Shown in pieces: positions 1 to 8,720 of a DNA stretch of 36,746 nucleotides. The stretch's first letter is position 1. Every line of letters starts with the position of its first letter. A program made the position numbers and the translations under genes. The notes beneath the pieces are model-generated. The model saw only the letters and a list, made by a program, of their open reading frames with translations, made no database searches and was not told where the DNA came from. The stretch comes from Bradyrhizobium lablabi (GTDB taxonomy: Bacteria > Pseudomonadota > Alphaproteobacteria > Rhizobiales > Xanthobacteraceae), in contig NZ_LLYB01000071.1 of the NCBI RefSeq assembly GCF_001440475.1, positions 335,603 through 372,348 of the forward strand, given 5' to 3'.

Positions 1-1
1 G

Positions 2-1015
2 GAAGGCAACGGCATCGACGGTGCGCACATCCTGACCCCGATGCCGTACCTGATTTCAGCCGGCAAGGTCACTCAGAATAACCAGCCGACGCCGATGTAC
101 ATCCTGGCGCGGCTCAATCTGAATGGCCAGTGCATTTCGGTCGCCAAGGAATATGCCGACCTCAAAATTGGCGTCGACACCGCACCGTTCAAGACAGCGT
201 TGGAAAAGAAGAAGGCGTCTGGCAAAGCCATCAAGGCAGCGATGACCTTCCCCGGCGGGACCCACGATCTCTGGATCCGTTACTGGCTTGCCGCCGGCGG
301 CATCGATCCCGACAAGGATATCGAGACCATCGTCATTCCGCCTGCGCAGATGGTTGCCAATATGAAGGTCGGCACCATGGATGCGTTCTGTGTGTGCGAG
401 CCGTGGAACCTTCAGTTGATCCATCAGAACATCGGCTACACCGCGCTCACGACCGGTGAGCTCTGGGACAAGCATCCGGAGAAGTCGTTCGGCATGCGCG
501 CTGCTTATGTAGACAAATATCCGAAGGCAGCCAAAGCGCTGCTGATGGCGGTGATGGAAGCCCAGCAGTGGGCCGAGAAGGTGGAGAACCGCGAAGAAGC
601 TGCAGTCATCTGCGCCAAGCGCCAGTGGATCAACTGTCCGGTCGAGGACATCACCGACCGCATGAAAGGCAAGTTCGACTATGGCACCGGCCGTGTCGTC
701 GACAACTCACCGCAGCAGATGCGCTTCTGGAAGGACCATGCATCCTATCCGTTCCAGAGCCACGATCTCTGGTTCCTCACTGAGGACATCCGTTGGGGCA
801 AGTTCGAGCCGGGCTTCGACACCAAGGCGCTGATCGCCAAGGTCAACCGCGAAGATCTTTGGAAGGAAGCCGCCAAGGAGCTCGGTGTTGCCGCCGCAGA
901 TATCCCGACCTCCAAGTCACGCGGCAAGGAGACCTTTTTCGACGGGAAAGTGTTCGATCCGGAAAATCCGGCGGCATACCTCAAGTCGCTGTCGATCAAG
1001 CGCGTCGAGGTTTGA
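2..1015 (+). CDS. nrtA: Nitrate ABC transporter substrate-binding protein (NrtA/CmpA family), 5'-truncated by window edge
   Basis: The frame is open from base 2, where it reads EGNGIDGAHILTPMPY, the same as an internal stretch of the downstream paralogue. The true start therefore lies before the window and about 100 residues are missing. The visible 337 residues are close to the next gene product along their whole length, roughly four of five residues identical by eye, including the FPGGTHDLWIRYW and SYPFQSHDLWFLTE stretches. Proteins of this family bind nitrate, nitrite or bicarbonate in the periplasm and deliver it to an NrtB-type permease. Nitrate is inferred here from the downstream nitrate reductase. 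The stop is 40 bases before the second copy, so this is a tandem duplication in one operon. The ATG at 41 is an internal Met, not the start. Confidence 0.93.
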   Translation, partial: EGNGIDGAHILTPMPYLISAGKVTQNNQPTPMYILARLNLNGQCISVAKEYADLKIGVDTAPFKTALEKKKASGKAIKAAMTFPGGTHDLWIRYWLAAGGIDPDKDIETIVIPPAQMVANMKVGTMDAFCVCEPWNLQLIHQNIGYTALTTGELWDKHPEKSFGMRAAYVDKYPKAAKALLMAVMEAQQWAEKVENREEAAVICAKRQWINCPVEDITDRMKGKFDYGTGRVVDNSPQQMRFWKDHASYPFQSHDLWFLTEDIRWGKFEPGFDTKALIAKVNREDLWKEAAKELGVAAADIPTSKSRGKETFFDGKVFDPENPAAYLKSLSIKRVEV

Positions 1016-1055
1016 TCCGTTCACGTCGAGACATTGGGGTGCGAGGAAACTGGAT

Positions 1056-2372
1056 ATGAAAAGAGATCAAACTGATCGCTCGTTTCAGAAATTGAGCCGG
1101 CGCGCTTTGCTGAAGGCGGGAGGCGGGACTGCCGCGTTGCTTGCCGCAGCGAAGTTGAATTTTCCAGCAGGCGCCTTCGCCGAGACGGCAGGGCCGGAAG
1201 TGAAGGCCGCCAAGCTCGGTTTCATCGCCTTGACCGATGCGGCGCCGCTGTTTGTCGCCAAAGAGAAGGGCATGTTCGCGAAATACGGCATGCCCGACGT
1301 CGAGGTCGAGAAACAGGCGTCATGGGGCACCACGCGCGACAACCTCGTGCTCGGTTCAGAGGGCAATGGTATCGACGGTGCCCACATCTTGACCCCGATG
1401 CCTTATCAGATGACAGCCGGCATTGTGACTCAAAACAATGTGCCGACGCCGATGCATATTCTGGCCCGGCTGGATCTCAATTGTCAGGGCATCTCGGTCA
1501 GCAATGAATACGCCGATTTGAAAGTCGGTCTCGATGCCGCCCCGCTCAAGGCAGCATTGGAAAAGAAGAAAGCGTCCGGCAAGTCCGTTAAGGCTGCGAT
1601 GACCTTCCCGGGAGGCACGCACGATCTCTGGATTCGGTACTGGATGGCCGCCGGCGGCATCGACCCGGACAAGGATGTCGAAACCATCGTCGTTCCACCG
1701 CCTCAGATGGTTGCGAACATGAAGGTCGGCACGATGGATTGCCTTTGCGTCGGCGAGCCATGGAATGAGCAGCTGATCCACCAGAAGGCGGGCTACTCCG
1801 CCGTTACGACGGGGGAGATCTGGAAGGACCATCCCGAGAAGGTGCTCGGCATGCGCGCCGCCTGGGTTGATAAGAATCCGCGTGCAGCCAAAGCGTTGCT
1901 GATGGCCGTCATGGAAGCGCTGCAGTGGTGCGACAAGGACGCGAACAAGGACGAGTTGGCGGCTATCAGCGCCAAGCGGCAGTGGATGAACGTTCCGGCA
2001 GCCGACATCGACGAGCGCATCAAGGGAAACTTCAACTATGGAAACGGGCGAGTTGAGAAGAACAGCCCGCTGCTGATGAAGTTCTGGCGCGACTACGCGT
2101 CCTATCCGTTCCAGAGCCACGACCTATGGTTTCTTACGGAGAACATCCGCTGGGGCAAGATGCCAACCAGCATGGATACCAAGGCGCTCATCGCCAAGGT
2201 CAATCGCGAGGACCTGTGGCGAGAGGCCGCCAAGGAACTGAAGGTTGCTGCCTCCGATATTCCGGCGTCCAAGTCGCGCGGCAACGAGACCTTCTTCGAC
2301 GGCAAGGTGTTCGATCCGGAAAACCCGTCTGCGTATCTGAAGTCCCTGTCGATCAAGCGTGTTGATGTCTGA
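1056..2372 (+). CDS. nrtA: Nitrate ABC transporter substrate-binding protein NrtA, second tandem copy, Tat signal
   Basis: This 438-residue periplasmic binding protein belongs to the NrtA/CmpA family. The ATG at 1056 is chosen because GAGGAAAC precedes it at a suitable distance and because it yields an N-terminus with a twin-arginine motif, SRRALLK at residues 14-20, followed by an Ala/Leu-rich stretch and AFAETAG, a plausible cleavage site. Tat export of NrtA proteins is common. The mature part starts with the family's typical KLGFIALTDAAPLFVAKEKG segment. It should capture nitrate (possibly nitrite) for NrtB and NrtC. It is complete, whereas the upstream copy is cut by the window. Two binding proteins feeding one permease could differ in affinity or substrate; this is inferred, as the sequence does not decide it. 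Confidence 0.95.
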   Translation: MKRDQTDRSFQKLSRRALLKAGGGTAALLAAAKLNFPAGAFAETAGPEVKAAKLGFIALTDAAPLFVAKEKGMFAKYGMPDVEVEKQASWGTTRDNLVLGSEGNGIDGAHILTPMPYQMTAGIVTQNNVPTPMHILARLDLNCQGISVSNEYADLKVGLDAAPLKAALEKKKASGKSVKAAMTFPGGTHDLWIRYWMAAGGIDPDKDVETIVVPPPQMVANMKVGTMDCLCVGEPWNEQLIHQKAGYSAVTTGEIWKDHPEKVLGMRAAWVDKNPRAAKALLMAVMEALQWCDKDANKDELAAISAKRQWMNVPAADIDERIKGNFNYGNGRVEKNSPLLMKFWRDYASYPFQSHDLWFLTENIRWGKMPTSMDTKALIAKVNREDLWREAAKELKVAASDIPASKSRGNETFFDGKVFDPENPSAYLKSLSIKRVDV

Positions 2373-2436
2373 TCCAAACCGGGCCGCGCGCCGGACGCGT
2401 GCGGCCTGCCTTTTTGAACACGGAGATGCATTTTCA

Positions 2437-3345
2437 ATGACAATGCCTGCGATCAAAGCCGAAGCCACCGCGGTGGCGATTCCGAGCACCTCGCCGGCCA
2501 CGGCGGCGCCCGTGGTGACGATGACGCCGAAGCAGGCGCCGCGTGCCGAGAAATACGTCAAGATGGCGAAGGAAGCCGCAGTACGCGTCGTGCCGCCGCT
2601 GATCGTGCTCGCGCTGTTGATGCTGTTCTGGGAGCTGGTCTGCCGCCGCACCGGCTCGACGCTCCCGCCGCCATCGAAAGTCTTCAAGGACACCAAGGAA
2701 CTGATCCTCGATCCGTTCTTCGACAATGGCGGCATCGACAAGGGGCTGTTCTGGCATTTGTCCGCCTCGCTGCAGCGCGTCGCCTATGGTTACTCGATTG
2801 CCGCCATTGTCGGCATCGCGCTCGGCACGCTGGTCGGGCAGTCAGTGTGGGCGATGCGCGGGCTCGATCCGCTATTCCAGGTGCTGCGCACCATCCCGCC
2901 GCTGGCGTGGCTGCCGCTGTCGCTCGCCGCGTTCCGTGACGGTCAGCCCTCGGCGATCTTCGTCATCTTCATCACCTCGGTGTGGCCGATCATCATCAAC
3001 ACCGCGGTCGGCATCCGCAACATCCCGCAGGATTACCGCAATGTCGCGGCGGTGGTGCAGCTCAATCCGCTGGAGTTCTTCTCCAAGATCATGATCCCGG
3101 CGGCGGCGCCCTACATCTTCACAGGGCTTCGCATCGGTATCGGCCTGTCGTGGCTAGCGATCGTCGCGGCAGAAATGCTGATCGGCGGCGTCGGCATCGG
3201 CTTCTTCATCTGGGACGCCTGGAACTCCTCGCACATCAGCGAAATCATCCTGGCCCTGTTCTATGTCGGCATCATCGGCTTCGTGCTCGACCGTCTGATC
3301 GCGGGACTGGCGAAGATCGTGACCCGCGGCACCGCGCTGAACTGA
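2437..3345 (+). CDS. nrtB: Nitrate ABC transporter permease NrtB
   Basis: This 302-residue inner-membrane permease is of the NrtB/SsuC binding-protein-dependent type. An N-terminal cytoplasmic stretch (about 50 residues, Ala/Pro-rich) is followed by a first membrane helix around VVPPLIVLALLMLFWELV and further helices. The EAA-type coupling loop is seen in DYRNVAAVVQLNPLEFFSKI followed by MIPAAAPYIFTGLRIGIGLS. The frame is open back to 2359, overlapping the nrtA stop, but the ATG at 2437 has GGAG at 2422-2425 and is preferred; the ATG at 2443 is an alternative. It is the membrane channel of the nitrate importer, lying between the binding proteins and the ATPase in one operon. Confidence 0.95.
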   Translation: MTMPAIKAEATAVAIPSTSPATAAPVVTMTPKQAPRAEKYVKMAKEAAVRVVPPLIVLALLMLFWELVCRRTGSTLPPPSKVFKDTKELILDPFFDNGGIDKGLFWHLSASLQRVAYGYSIAAIVGIALGTLVGQSVWAMRGLDPLFQVLRTIPPLAWLPLSLAAFRDGQPSAIFVIFITSVWPIIINTAVGIRNIPQDYRNVAAVVQLNPLEFFSKIMIPAAAPYIFTGLRIGIGLSWLAIVAAEMLIGGVGIGFFIWDAWNSSHISEIILALFYVGIIGFVLDRLIAGLAKIVTRGTALN

Positions 3346-3356
3346 AGGAGAATGTC

Positions 3357-4151
3357 ATGCACGCCTATCTGAAGCTCGACCACATCGACAAGACCTTCAC
3401 CCGCGGCAACGCCACCACCGAGGTGCTGAAGGAAATCAATCTGACGATCGAGAAGGGAGAATACGTCTCGATCATCGGCCATTCGGGCTGCGGCAAATCC
3501 ACGCTGCTCAACATCGTGGCAGGCCTCACTGGCGCTACAACCGGCGGCGTGCTCCTGGAAAACCGCGAGGTCAATTCGCCGGGGCCGGATCGTGCGGTGG
3601 TGTTCCAGAACCACAGCCTGCTGCCCTGGTTGACGGTCTATGAGAACGTCAAGCTCGGCGTCGACAAGGTGTTCGCCTCGACCAAGACTCGTGCCGAGCG
3701 CGACGCCTGGGTGATGCACAATCTCAACCTGGTGCAGATGGCCCATGCCAGGGAAAAGCGCCCGAGCGAAATTTCCGGCGGCATGAAACAGCGCGTCGGC
3801 ATCGCGCGCGCGCTGGCGATGGAGCCGAAGGTGCTGTTGCTCGACGAGCCCTTTGGCGCGCTCGACGCGCTGACGCGTGCGCATCTGCAGGACTCGGTGA
3901 TGGCGCTGCATCAGAAGCTCGGCAACACCATCCTGATGATCACCCACGACGTCGACGAGGCCGTGCTCTTGTCGGACCGCATCGTGATGATGACCAACGG
4001 TCCGAGCGCGCGGATCGGCGAGGTGCTCGAAGTGCCGTTGACGCGTCCACGCAAGCGGCTCGAGCTCGCGACTAACCCTGCTTACCTCAAGTGCCGGCAG
4101 CGCGTGCTCGAATTCCTCTACGAGCGGCATCGCTTCGTCGAAGCGGCCTGA
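3357..4151 (+). CDS. nrtC: Nitrate ABC transporter ATP-binding protein NrtC (short, NrtD-like)
   Basis: This 264-residue ABC ATPase energises nitrate import. The Walker A motif GHSGCGKST is at residues 41-49, the signature ISGGMKQR around 139-146, and Walker B VLLLDEPFGALDAL around 159-172, followed by the switch histidine in MITHDVDEA. It starts at the ATG at 3357 with AAGGAG at 3345-3350, 11 bases after the nrtB stop. It lacks the C-terminal NrtA-like regulatory domain of cyanobacterial NrtC and is built like NrtD/NasD; in Bradyrhizobium the gene is called nrtC. Only one ATPase gene is present, so the transporter presumably uses a homodimer. Confidence 0.95.
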   Translation: MHAYLKLDHIDKTFTRGNATTEVLKEINLTIEKGEYVSIIGHSGCGKSTLLNIVAGLTGATTGGVLLENREVNSPGPDRAVVFQNHSLLPWLTVYENVKLGVDKVFASTKTRAERDAWVMHNLNLVQMAHAREKRPSEISGGMKQRVGIARALAMEPKVLLLDEPFGALDALTRAHLQDSVMALHQKLGNTILMITHDVDEAVLLSDRIVMMTNGPSARIGEVLEVPLTRPRKRLELATNPAYLKCRQRVLEFLYERHRFVEAA

Positions 4152-4204
4152 GTCTTGCTTGGTCCAATACGGGGCGGTGCTTCGGAACAGGCAGGAGAGC
4201 AGGA

Positions 4205-4630
4205 ATGACGTCAGAGCAAGTCAATCTCGTGCAGCAAAGTTTCGCCAAGGTCGCGCCAATTTCCGAACAGGCGGCGGTGATGTTCTACGACCGCCTGTTC
4301 GAGGTCGCGCCGCAGGTGAAGGCGATGTTTCCCGCCGACATGAGCGAGCAGCGCAAAAAGCTGATGGCAACGCTCGCCGTGGTGGTCAACGGCCTTGGCG
4401 ATCTCGGCGCGGTGTTGCCGGCCGCGAGCGCCTTGGCCAAGCGCCACGTCAGCTACGGCGCCAAGGCCGAGCACTATCCGGTCGTCGGTGGTGCGCTGTT
4501 GTGGACGCTGGAGAAAGGACTCGGCGCGGCCTGGACCTCTGACGTCGCCGACGCCTGGACCGCGGCCTACACCACGTTGTCCGGTTACATGATCTCGGAA
4601 GCCTACGGCAGCCCGCAAGCCGCCGAGTAA
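4205..4630 (+). CDS. bjgb: Single-domain bacterial haemoglobin (Bjgb-type)
   Basis: This 141-residue globin has no reductase domain. The B-helix FYDRLFE carries Tyr28, the probable B10 distal tyrosine. The proximal F8 histidine is His81 in AKRHVSYG, followed by EHYPVVG, the usual pattern of flavohaemoglobin globin domains. It starts at the ATG at 4205 after an AGGA-rich stretch. It lies between nrtC and the flavoprotein gene, as in the Bradyrhizobium japonicum narK-bjgb-flp-nasC operon, where the haemoglobin has been linked to removal of nitric oxide made during nitrate assimilation. No narK-type gene lies between nrtC and this gene. The likely role is cytoplasmic nitric oxide detoxification using electrons from a separate reductase, possibly the next gene product. 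Confidence 0.93.
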   Translation: MTSEQVNLVQQSFAKVAPISEQAAVMFYDRLFEVAPQVKAMFPADMSEQRKKLMATLAVVVNGLGDLGAVLPAASALAKRHVSYGAKAEHYPVVGGALLWTLEKGLGAAWTSDVADAWTAAYTTLSGYMISEAYGSPQAAE

Positions 4631-4639
4631 GGACGCGCC

Positions 4640-5857
4640 ATGAGCGAACCGCTTGTCATCGTCGGCAACGGTATGGCCGCTGCCCGTCTCGTCGACGAAC
4701 TGGCCAAGGTGGCATTGGGCCGCTACGCCATTGCCGTGATCGGCGACGAACCGCGGCTTGCCTATAATCGCGTGCTGCTGTCGTCGGTCCTGGCCGGCGA
4801 GACCACCTCGCAGGACATCGAGTTGCGGCCCGCGTCCTGGTGGCGCGACCGCGGCGTCACCCTGAAATATGGCTGCATCGCCACCGAGATCGACGTCGGC
4901 CGCCGCGAACTCAAGATCGAGAATGACGAGAGCATTCCGTTTTCGAAACTGGTGCTCACCACAGGATCGTCGCCGCTGCGGCTCAACGTGCCGGGCGCCG
5001 ATCTCGCCGGCGTCCATACGTTCCGCGACAGCCGCGACGTCGACCTGCTGCTGACGCTGGCGGCGCAGAAAAAGCGTGTCGTCGTGGTCGGCGGCGGATT
5101 GCTTGGCCTCGAAGCCGCCTATGGCCTCGCCAAGGCCGGCGCGCCGGTGACGCTGGTGCATCTGATGGACCGCCTGATGGAGCGGCAGCTCGATGCGCCC
5201 GCGGCCGAACTTCTGAAGTCGCTTGTCGAGCGCAAGGGGATCGAAATCCTGCTCAACGCCAACACCGCGCAGATCCATGGTGTGACCCGCGTCGAGGACG
5301 TCGAACTGGCGGACGGACGCCGGATCGACGCCGATGCCGTGATCTTCGCGGCCGGCATCCGGCCGAACACCGCACTGGCGAAGGAGGCCGGCATCCCGGT
5401 CAATCGCGGCATCGTGGTCGACGACCACCTGCAGACCGGCGCATCCGACGTGTTTGCGATTGGGGAATGCGCCGAGCATCGCGGCGTCTGCTACGGCCTG
5501 GTCGAGCCGGCTTATGAGCAGGCGCGGGTGCTGGCGCGGCATCTGGCGGGGCGCGAGGCTGCCTATTCCGGCAGCACCGTGGCGACCAACCTCAAGGTTT
5601 CCGGCGTCAGCGTATTCTCCGCCGGCGATTTCATCGGCGGCGACGGCAGCGAGAGCATCGTGCTGTCGGATATCAACAACGGCACTTACAAGAAGCTGGT
5701 GATCTCAGACGGGCGACTGACCGGCGCGGTGTTGATCGGGGATGTCGCCGACGCGCTCTGGTATCTCGAATTGATCCGTACGCGCCAGCCGACGGCGAGA
5801 ATTCGCGCCGACATGATGTTCGGCCGCTCGCTCGCGACGCGCTCGGAAGCTGCATGA
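4640..5857 (+). CDS. flp: FAD-dependent NAD(P)H oxidoreductase (Flp-type, NirB N-terminal-like)
   Basis: This 405-residue flavoprotein is of the pyridine nucleotide-disulphide reductase fold. The FAD-binding GNGMAA is at residues 9-14, the NAD(P)H-binding GGGLLG at 151-156, and the second FAD motif near TGASDVFAIGEC at 267-277. It resembles the N-terminal half of assimilatory nitrite reductase NirB but lacks the sirohaem and Fe-S domains. It starts 9 bases after the haemoglobin stop and 13 bases separate it from nasC. In Bradyrhizobium the equivalent Flp is proposed to pass electrons from NAD(P)H to the nitrate reductase and possibly to the haemoglobin. This is knowledge of the family and operon, not visible in the sequence itself. 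Confidence 0.92.
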   Translation: MSEPLVIVGNGMAAARLVDELAKVALGRYAIAVIGDEPRLAYNRVLLSSVLAGETTSQDIELRPASWWRDRGVTLKYGCIATEIDVGRRELKIENDESIPFSKLVLTTGSSPLRLNVPGADLAGVHTFRDSRDVDLLLTLAAQKKRVVVVGGGLLGLEAAYGLAKAGAPVTLVHLMDRLMERQLDAPAAELLKSLVERKGIEILLNANTAQIHGVTRVEDVELADGRRIDADAVIFAAGIRPNTALAKEAGIPVNRGIVVDDHLQTGASDVFAIGECAEHRGVCYGLVEPAYEQARVLARHLAGREAAYSGSTVATNLKVSGVSVFSAGDFIGGDGSESIVLSDINNGTYKKLVISDGRLTGAVLIGDVADALWYLELIRTRQPTARIRADMMFGRSLATRSEAA

Positions 5858-5870
5858 TCCGGTTGCTGCC

Positions 5871-8576
5871 ATGACCATCGTCGATCCCGATCTTCGCGCC
5901 GTCAAAACCACCTGCGCCTATTGCGGCGTCGGCTGCGGCGTTCTGGCGACGCCGGACGGGCGGGGTGGGGCGGCGATATCGGGCGATCCCGAGCATCCCG
6001 CCAATTTCGGCCGGCTGTGCTCGAAGGGCTCGGCGCTCGGCGAGACGCTCGGCCTCGCCGACCGCTTGCTCTATCCGATGATCCGATGCGGCGAGGGGGT
6101 CATGGAGCGCGTGGCTTGGAGTGATGCGCTCGACCATGTCGCGCACCGCTTCCAGCACATCATCGCGCGTGATGGCCCCGGTGCCGTCGCTTTCTATCTC
6201 TCCGGCCAGTTGCTGACGGAAGACTATTACGTCGCCAACAAGCTGATGAAGGGGTTTATCGGCAGCGCCAATGTCGACACCAATTCGCGCCTCTGCATGG
6301 CCTCGTCCGTCGCCGGACATCGCCGCGCCTTCGGCGCCGACACCGTGCCGGGATGTTATGAGGATCTCGACGAGGCGGATCTGCTCGTGCTGGTCGGCTC
6401 CAATGCGGCCTGGTGCCACCCGGTGCTGTACCAGCGCATGCTCGTCAACAAGCAGACGCGCGGCGCGCGCATCGTCGTGATCGATCCGCGCCGCACCGAT
6501 ACCGTTGGCGACGACGACCTGTTCCTGGGATTGAGGCCCGGCACCGATACGGCGCTGTTCAGCGGCTTGCTGGTTCACCTCGCCGACAACGGTGTGCTCG
6601 ACCGCGGTTACATCGAGCGCCATACGGCTGGCTTCGACGACGCCATCACGCGCGCGCGCAACATCGCGGGCAGCGTCGGGGCGACGGCACTGGCGACCGG
6701 TCTTGCCGAGCAGGACGTCGCAACTTTCTTCCAGGTGTTTGCCAGCACGCCGCGCGTGGTCACGCTCTATTCGCAGGGCGTCAACCAGTCGGCGCAGGGC
6801 ACCGACAAGGTCAACGCCATTCTCAACTGCCACCTCGCGACCGGGCGGATCGGCCTGCCGGGCGCGTCACCGCTCTCGCTGACGGGCCAGCCCAATGCGA
6901 TGGGTGGGCGCGAGGTCGGCGGACTCGCCAACCAGTTGGCGGCCCATATGGGCTTCACGCCGCCGGACATCGACCGCGTGCGGCGGTTCTGGAAGGCGCC
7001 GCGGATCGCGACCCATGAGGGCTTGAAGGCGGTGCAGATGTTCGAGGCCATCGCGCGCGGCGAGATCAAGGCGTTGTGGGTGATGGGCACCAATCCGGCA
7101 GTGTCGCTGCCGAACGCCGATGGCGTCCGCGACGCCTTGAAGAAGCTCGAACTGTTCGTGATTTCCGAGAACGTGATTTCCAACGACACGGTCGATGTGG
7201 GCGCGCATGTGCTGCTGCCGGCGCAGGCCTGGGGCGAGAAATCCGGCACCGTGACCAATTCGGAGCGGCGGATCTCGCGGCAGCGTGCCTTCCTTGTCCC
7301 GCCCGGCGAGACGAAGCCCGACTGGTGGATCATGGGCGAGATTGCAAAGCGCCTCGGCTTCGGCGCGGCCTTCGGCTTTACCTCGGCTGCGGATATTTTT
7401 CGCGAGCACGCCGCGCTCTCGGCATTCGAGAATGAGGGCGCGCGCGACTTCGACATCGGCGCGCTGCAGGCGCTGTCGAACAGCGATTTCGACGCGATGG
7501 CGCCGGTGCAATGGCCGGCGCGGCAGGGCGCCGAGCCGCAGGCGCGCTTCTTCGGGGAAGGCGGTTTCTTCGCCAACGATTTTCGAGCCCGCTTTGTCGC
7601 GCCGGAAGTGCCTGCACTGCGCACGGAGACCACGGCCGCGCGGCCGCTGCGGCTCAACACTGGCCGCATCCGCGACCAGTGGCACACCATGACCCGCACG
7701 GGGATGAGCCCGCGGCTCGGCCAGCATTTGCCGGAGCCGTTCGTCGAGGTGCATCCCGACGATGCCGCGCGTTACGGCGTTGCCGACGGCGATTTCGCGC
7801 GGGTCACCACCGACTACGGGCAATGCACGCTTCGCATCATCGTCAGCGAACGCCAGCAGCGTGGCATGCTGTTTGCGCCGATCCACTGGAGCGCGGCCAA
7901 CGCGACCGGCGCGCGCGTAGGCTCGCTGGTGGCCCCGTTGACCGATCCCTTCTCGGGCCAGCCCGAGAACAAGGCGACGCCCGCTTCCATCGTTCCTTAC
8001 GAATACGTCTTCCGCGGCTTCGCGCTGTCGCGCCAGCCGCTCGAATTCCCGGCGCATGCCTGGGTGGCTCGCGTGGCCGTCAATGGCGGCCATGGCTACC
8101 TGTTCGCCGACAATGCCGATGTCACGGGCTGGCAGTCCTGGCTGAAATCCGCCGTGCGCGACGATCTCGCCGAATACAAGGATTTTGGCGGCGGCGTCTA
8201 TCGTGCGGCATCCTTCAGTGGAGATCGCATCGACACCTGCCTGTTCATTGGTCCTGCCGGGGACGCCGGCGACTGGAACGTGGTCAAAGGCCTGTTTGCC
8301 GCGGATGCGCTGAGCCACGACCAGCGCCGCATGCTGCTCTCAGGCAAGTCGGCCGACGGCCTCGCCAACGCCGGCCCGATCGTCTGCGCCTGCTTCGGCG
8401 TCGGCCGCAACACGATCTGCGAGACCATAGCCGCCGGCGCGCGTACGGCGGCCGATATTGGCAGCAAGCTGAAAGCCGGCACCAATTGCGGCTCGTGCAT
8501 TCCGGAGCTGAAGCGGCTGATTGCGCAGGCGAGTACGCGGGATGCCGTGTCGGAGAAATTGGCGGCCGTGAACTGA
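5871..8576 (+). CDS. nasC: Assimilatory nitrate reductase catalytic subunit NasC with C-terminal BFD-type [2Fe-2S] domain
   Basis: This 901-residue cytoplasmic molybdoenzyme reduces nitrate to nitrite. The N-terminal [4Fe-4S] ligands are Cys15, Cys18, Cys22 and Cys50 (CAYCGVGC, then GRLCSKG). The probable molybdenum ligand is Cys142 in NSRLCMASS. The molybdopterin dinucleotide-binding domain lies near residues 600-720. The C-terminus carries a bacterioferritin-associated-ferredoxin-like [2Fe-2S] domain with Cys839, Cys841, Cys873 and Cys876, typical of NADH-coupled assimilatory reductases. No Tat signal is present, as expected for the Nas type. It is the last gene of the operon; the flavoprotein upstream is the likely electron donor. 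The nitrite reductase needed for the next step is not in the window. Confidence 0.96.
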   Translation: MTIVDPDLRAVKTTCAYCGVGCGVLATPDGRGGAAISGDPEHPANFGRLCSKGSALGETLGLADRLLYPMIRCGEGVMERVAWSDALDHVAHRFQHIIARDGPGAVAFYLSGQLLTEDYYVANKLMKGFIGSANVDTNSRLCMASSVAGHRRAFGADTVPGCYEDLDEADLLVLVGSNAAWCHPVLYQRMLVNKQTRGARIVVIDPRRTDTVGDDDLFLGLRPGTDTALFSGLLVHLADNGVLDRGYIERHTAGFDDAITRARNIAGSVGATALATGLAEQDVATFFQVFASTPRVVTLYSQGVNQSAQGTDKVNAILNCHLATGRIGLPGASPLSLTGQPNAMGGREVGGLANQLAAHMGFTPPDIDRVRRFWKAPRIATHEGLKAVQMFEAIARGEIKALWVMGTNPAVSLPNADGVRDALKKLELFVISENVISNDTVDVGAHVLLPAQAWGEKSGTVTNSERRISRQRAFLVPPGETKPDWWIMGEIAKRLGFGAAFGFTSAADIFREHAALSAFENEGARDFDIGALQALSNSDFDAMAPVQWPARQGAEPQARFFGEGGFFANDFRARFVAPEVPALRTETTAARPLRLNTGRIRDQWHTMTRTGMSPRLGQHLPEPFVEVHPDDAARYGVADGDFARVTTDYGQCTLRIIVSERQQRGMLFAPIHWSAANATGARVGSLVAPLTDPFSGQPENKATPASIVPYEYVFRGFALSRQPLEFPAHAWVARVAVNGGHGYLFADNADVTGWQSWLKSAVRDDLAEYKDFGGGVYRAASFSGDRIDTCLFIGPAGDAGDWNVVKGLFAADALSHDQRRMLLSGKSADGLANAGPIVCACFGVGRNTICETIAAGARTAADIGSKLKAGTNCGSCIPELKRLIAQASTRDAVSEKLAAVN

Positions 8577-8582
8577 TACCGC

Positions 8583-8681
8583 CCTCATGGTGAGGAGCGC
8601 GAAGCGCGTCTCGAACCGTGAGGCCACCGACGGGGGCCTTCATCCTTCGAGACGCCGCTTCGCGGCTCCTCAGGATGAGGG
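8583..8681. repeat. Palindromic intergenic repeat, family A, copy 1
   Basis: A roughly 99-base inverted-repeat element lies between the convergent nasC and response-regulator genes. The left end reads CTCATGGTGAGGAGCGCGAA and the right end is its near complement, CGCGGCTCCTCAGGATGAGG. A second copy with the same layout is at 35116-35217. Elements of this kind are dispersed in Bradyrhizobium genomes. Placed here it could form a large hairpin and serve as a bidirectional transcription barrier, but no T-tract is present. Confidence 0.85.
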
Positions 8682-8720
8682 CTAGGACCTATTCAGGCGC
8701 GCGGCGAGACCACACTTCGC

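Noticed and set aside
4211..5542. A 443-codon - strand frame opposite the haemoglobin and flavoprotein genes
   Set aside because: It spans two real genes and their junction, has no family motif and shows antisense composition.
6867..8318. A 483-codon - strand frame opposite nasC
   Set aside because: nasC has its cofactor ligands in place on the + strand; the antisense frame is His/Arg-rich and without motif.
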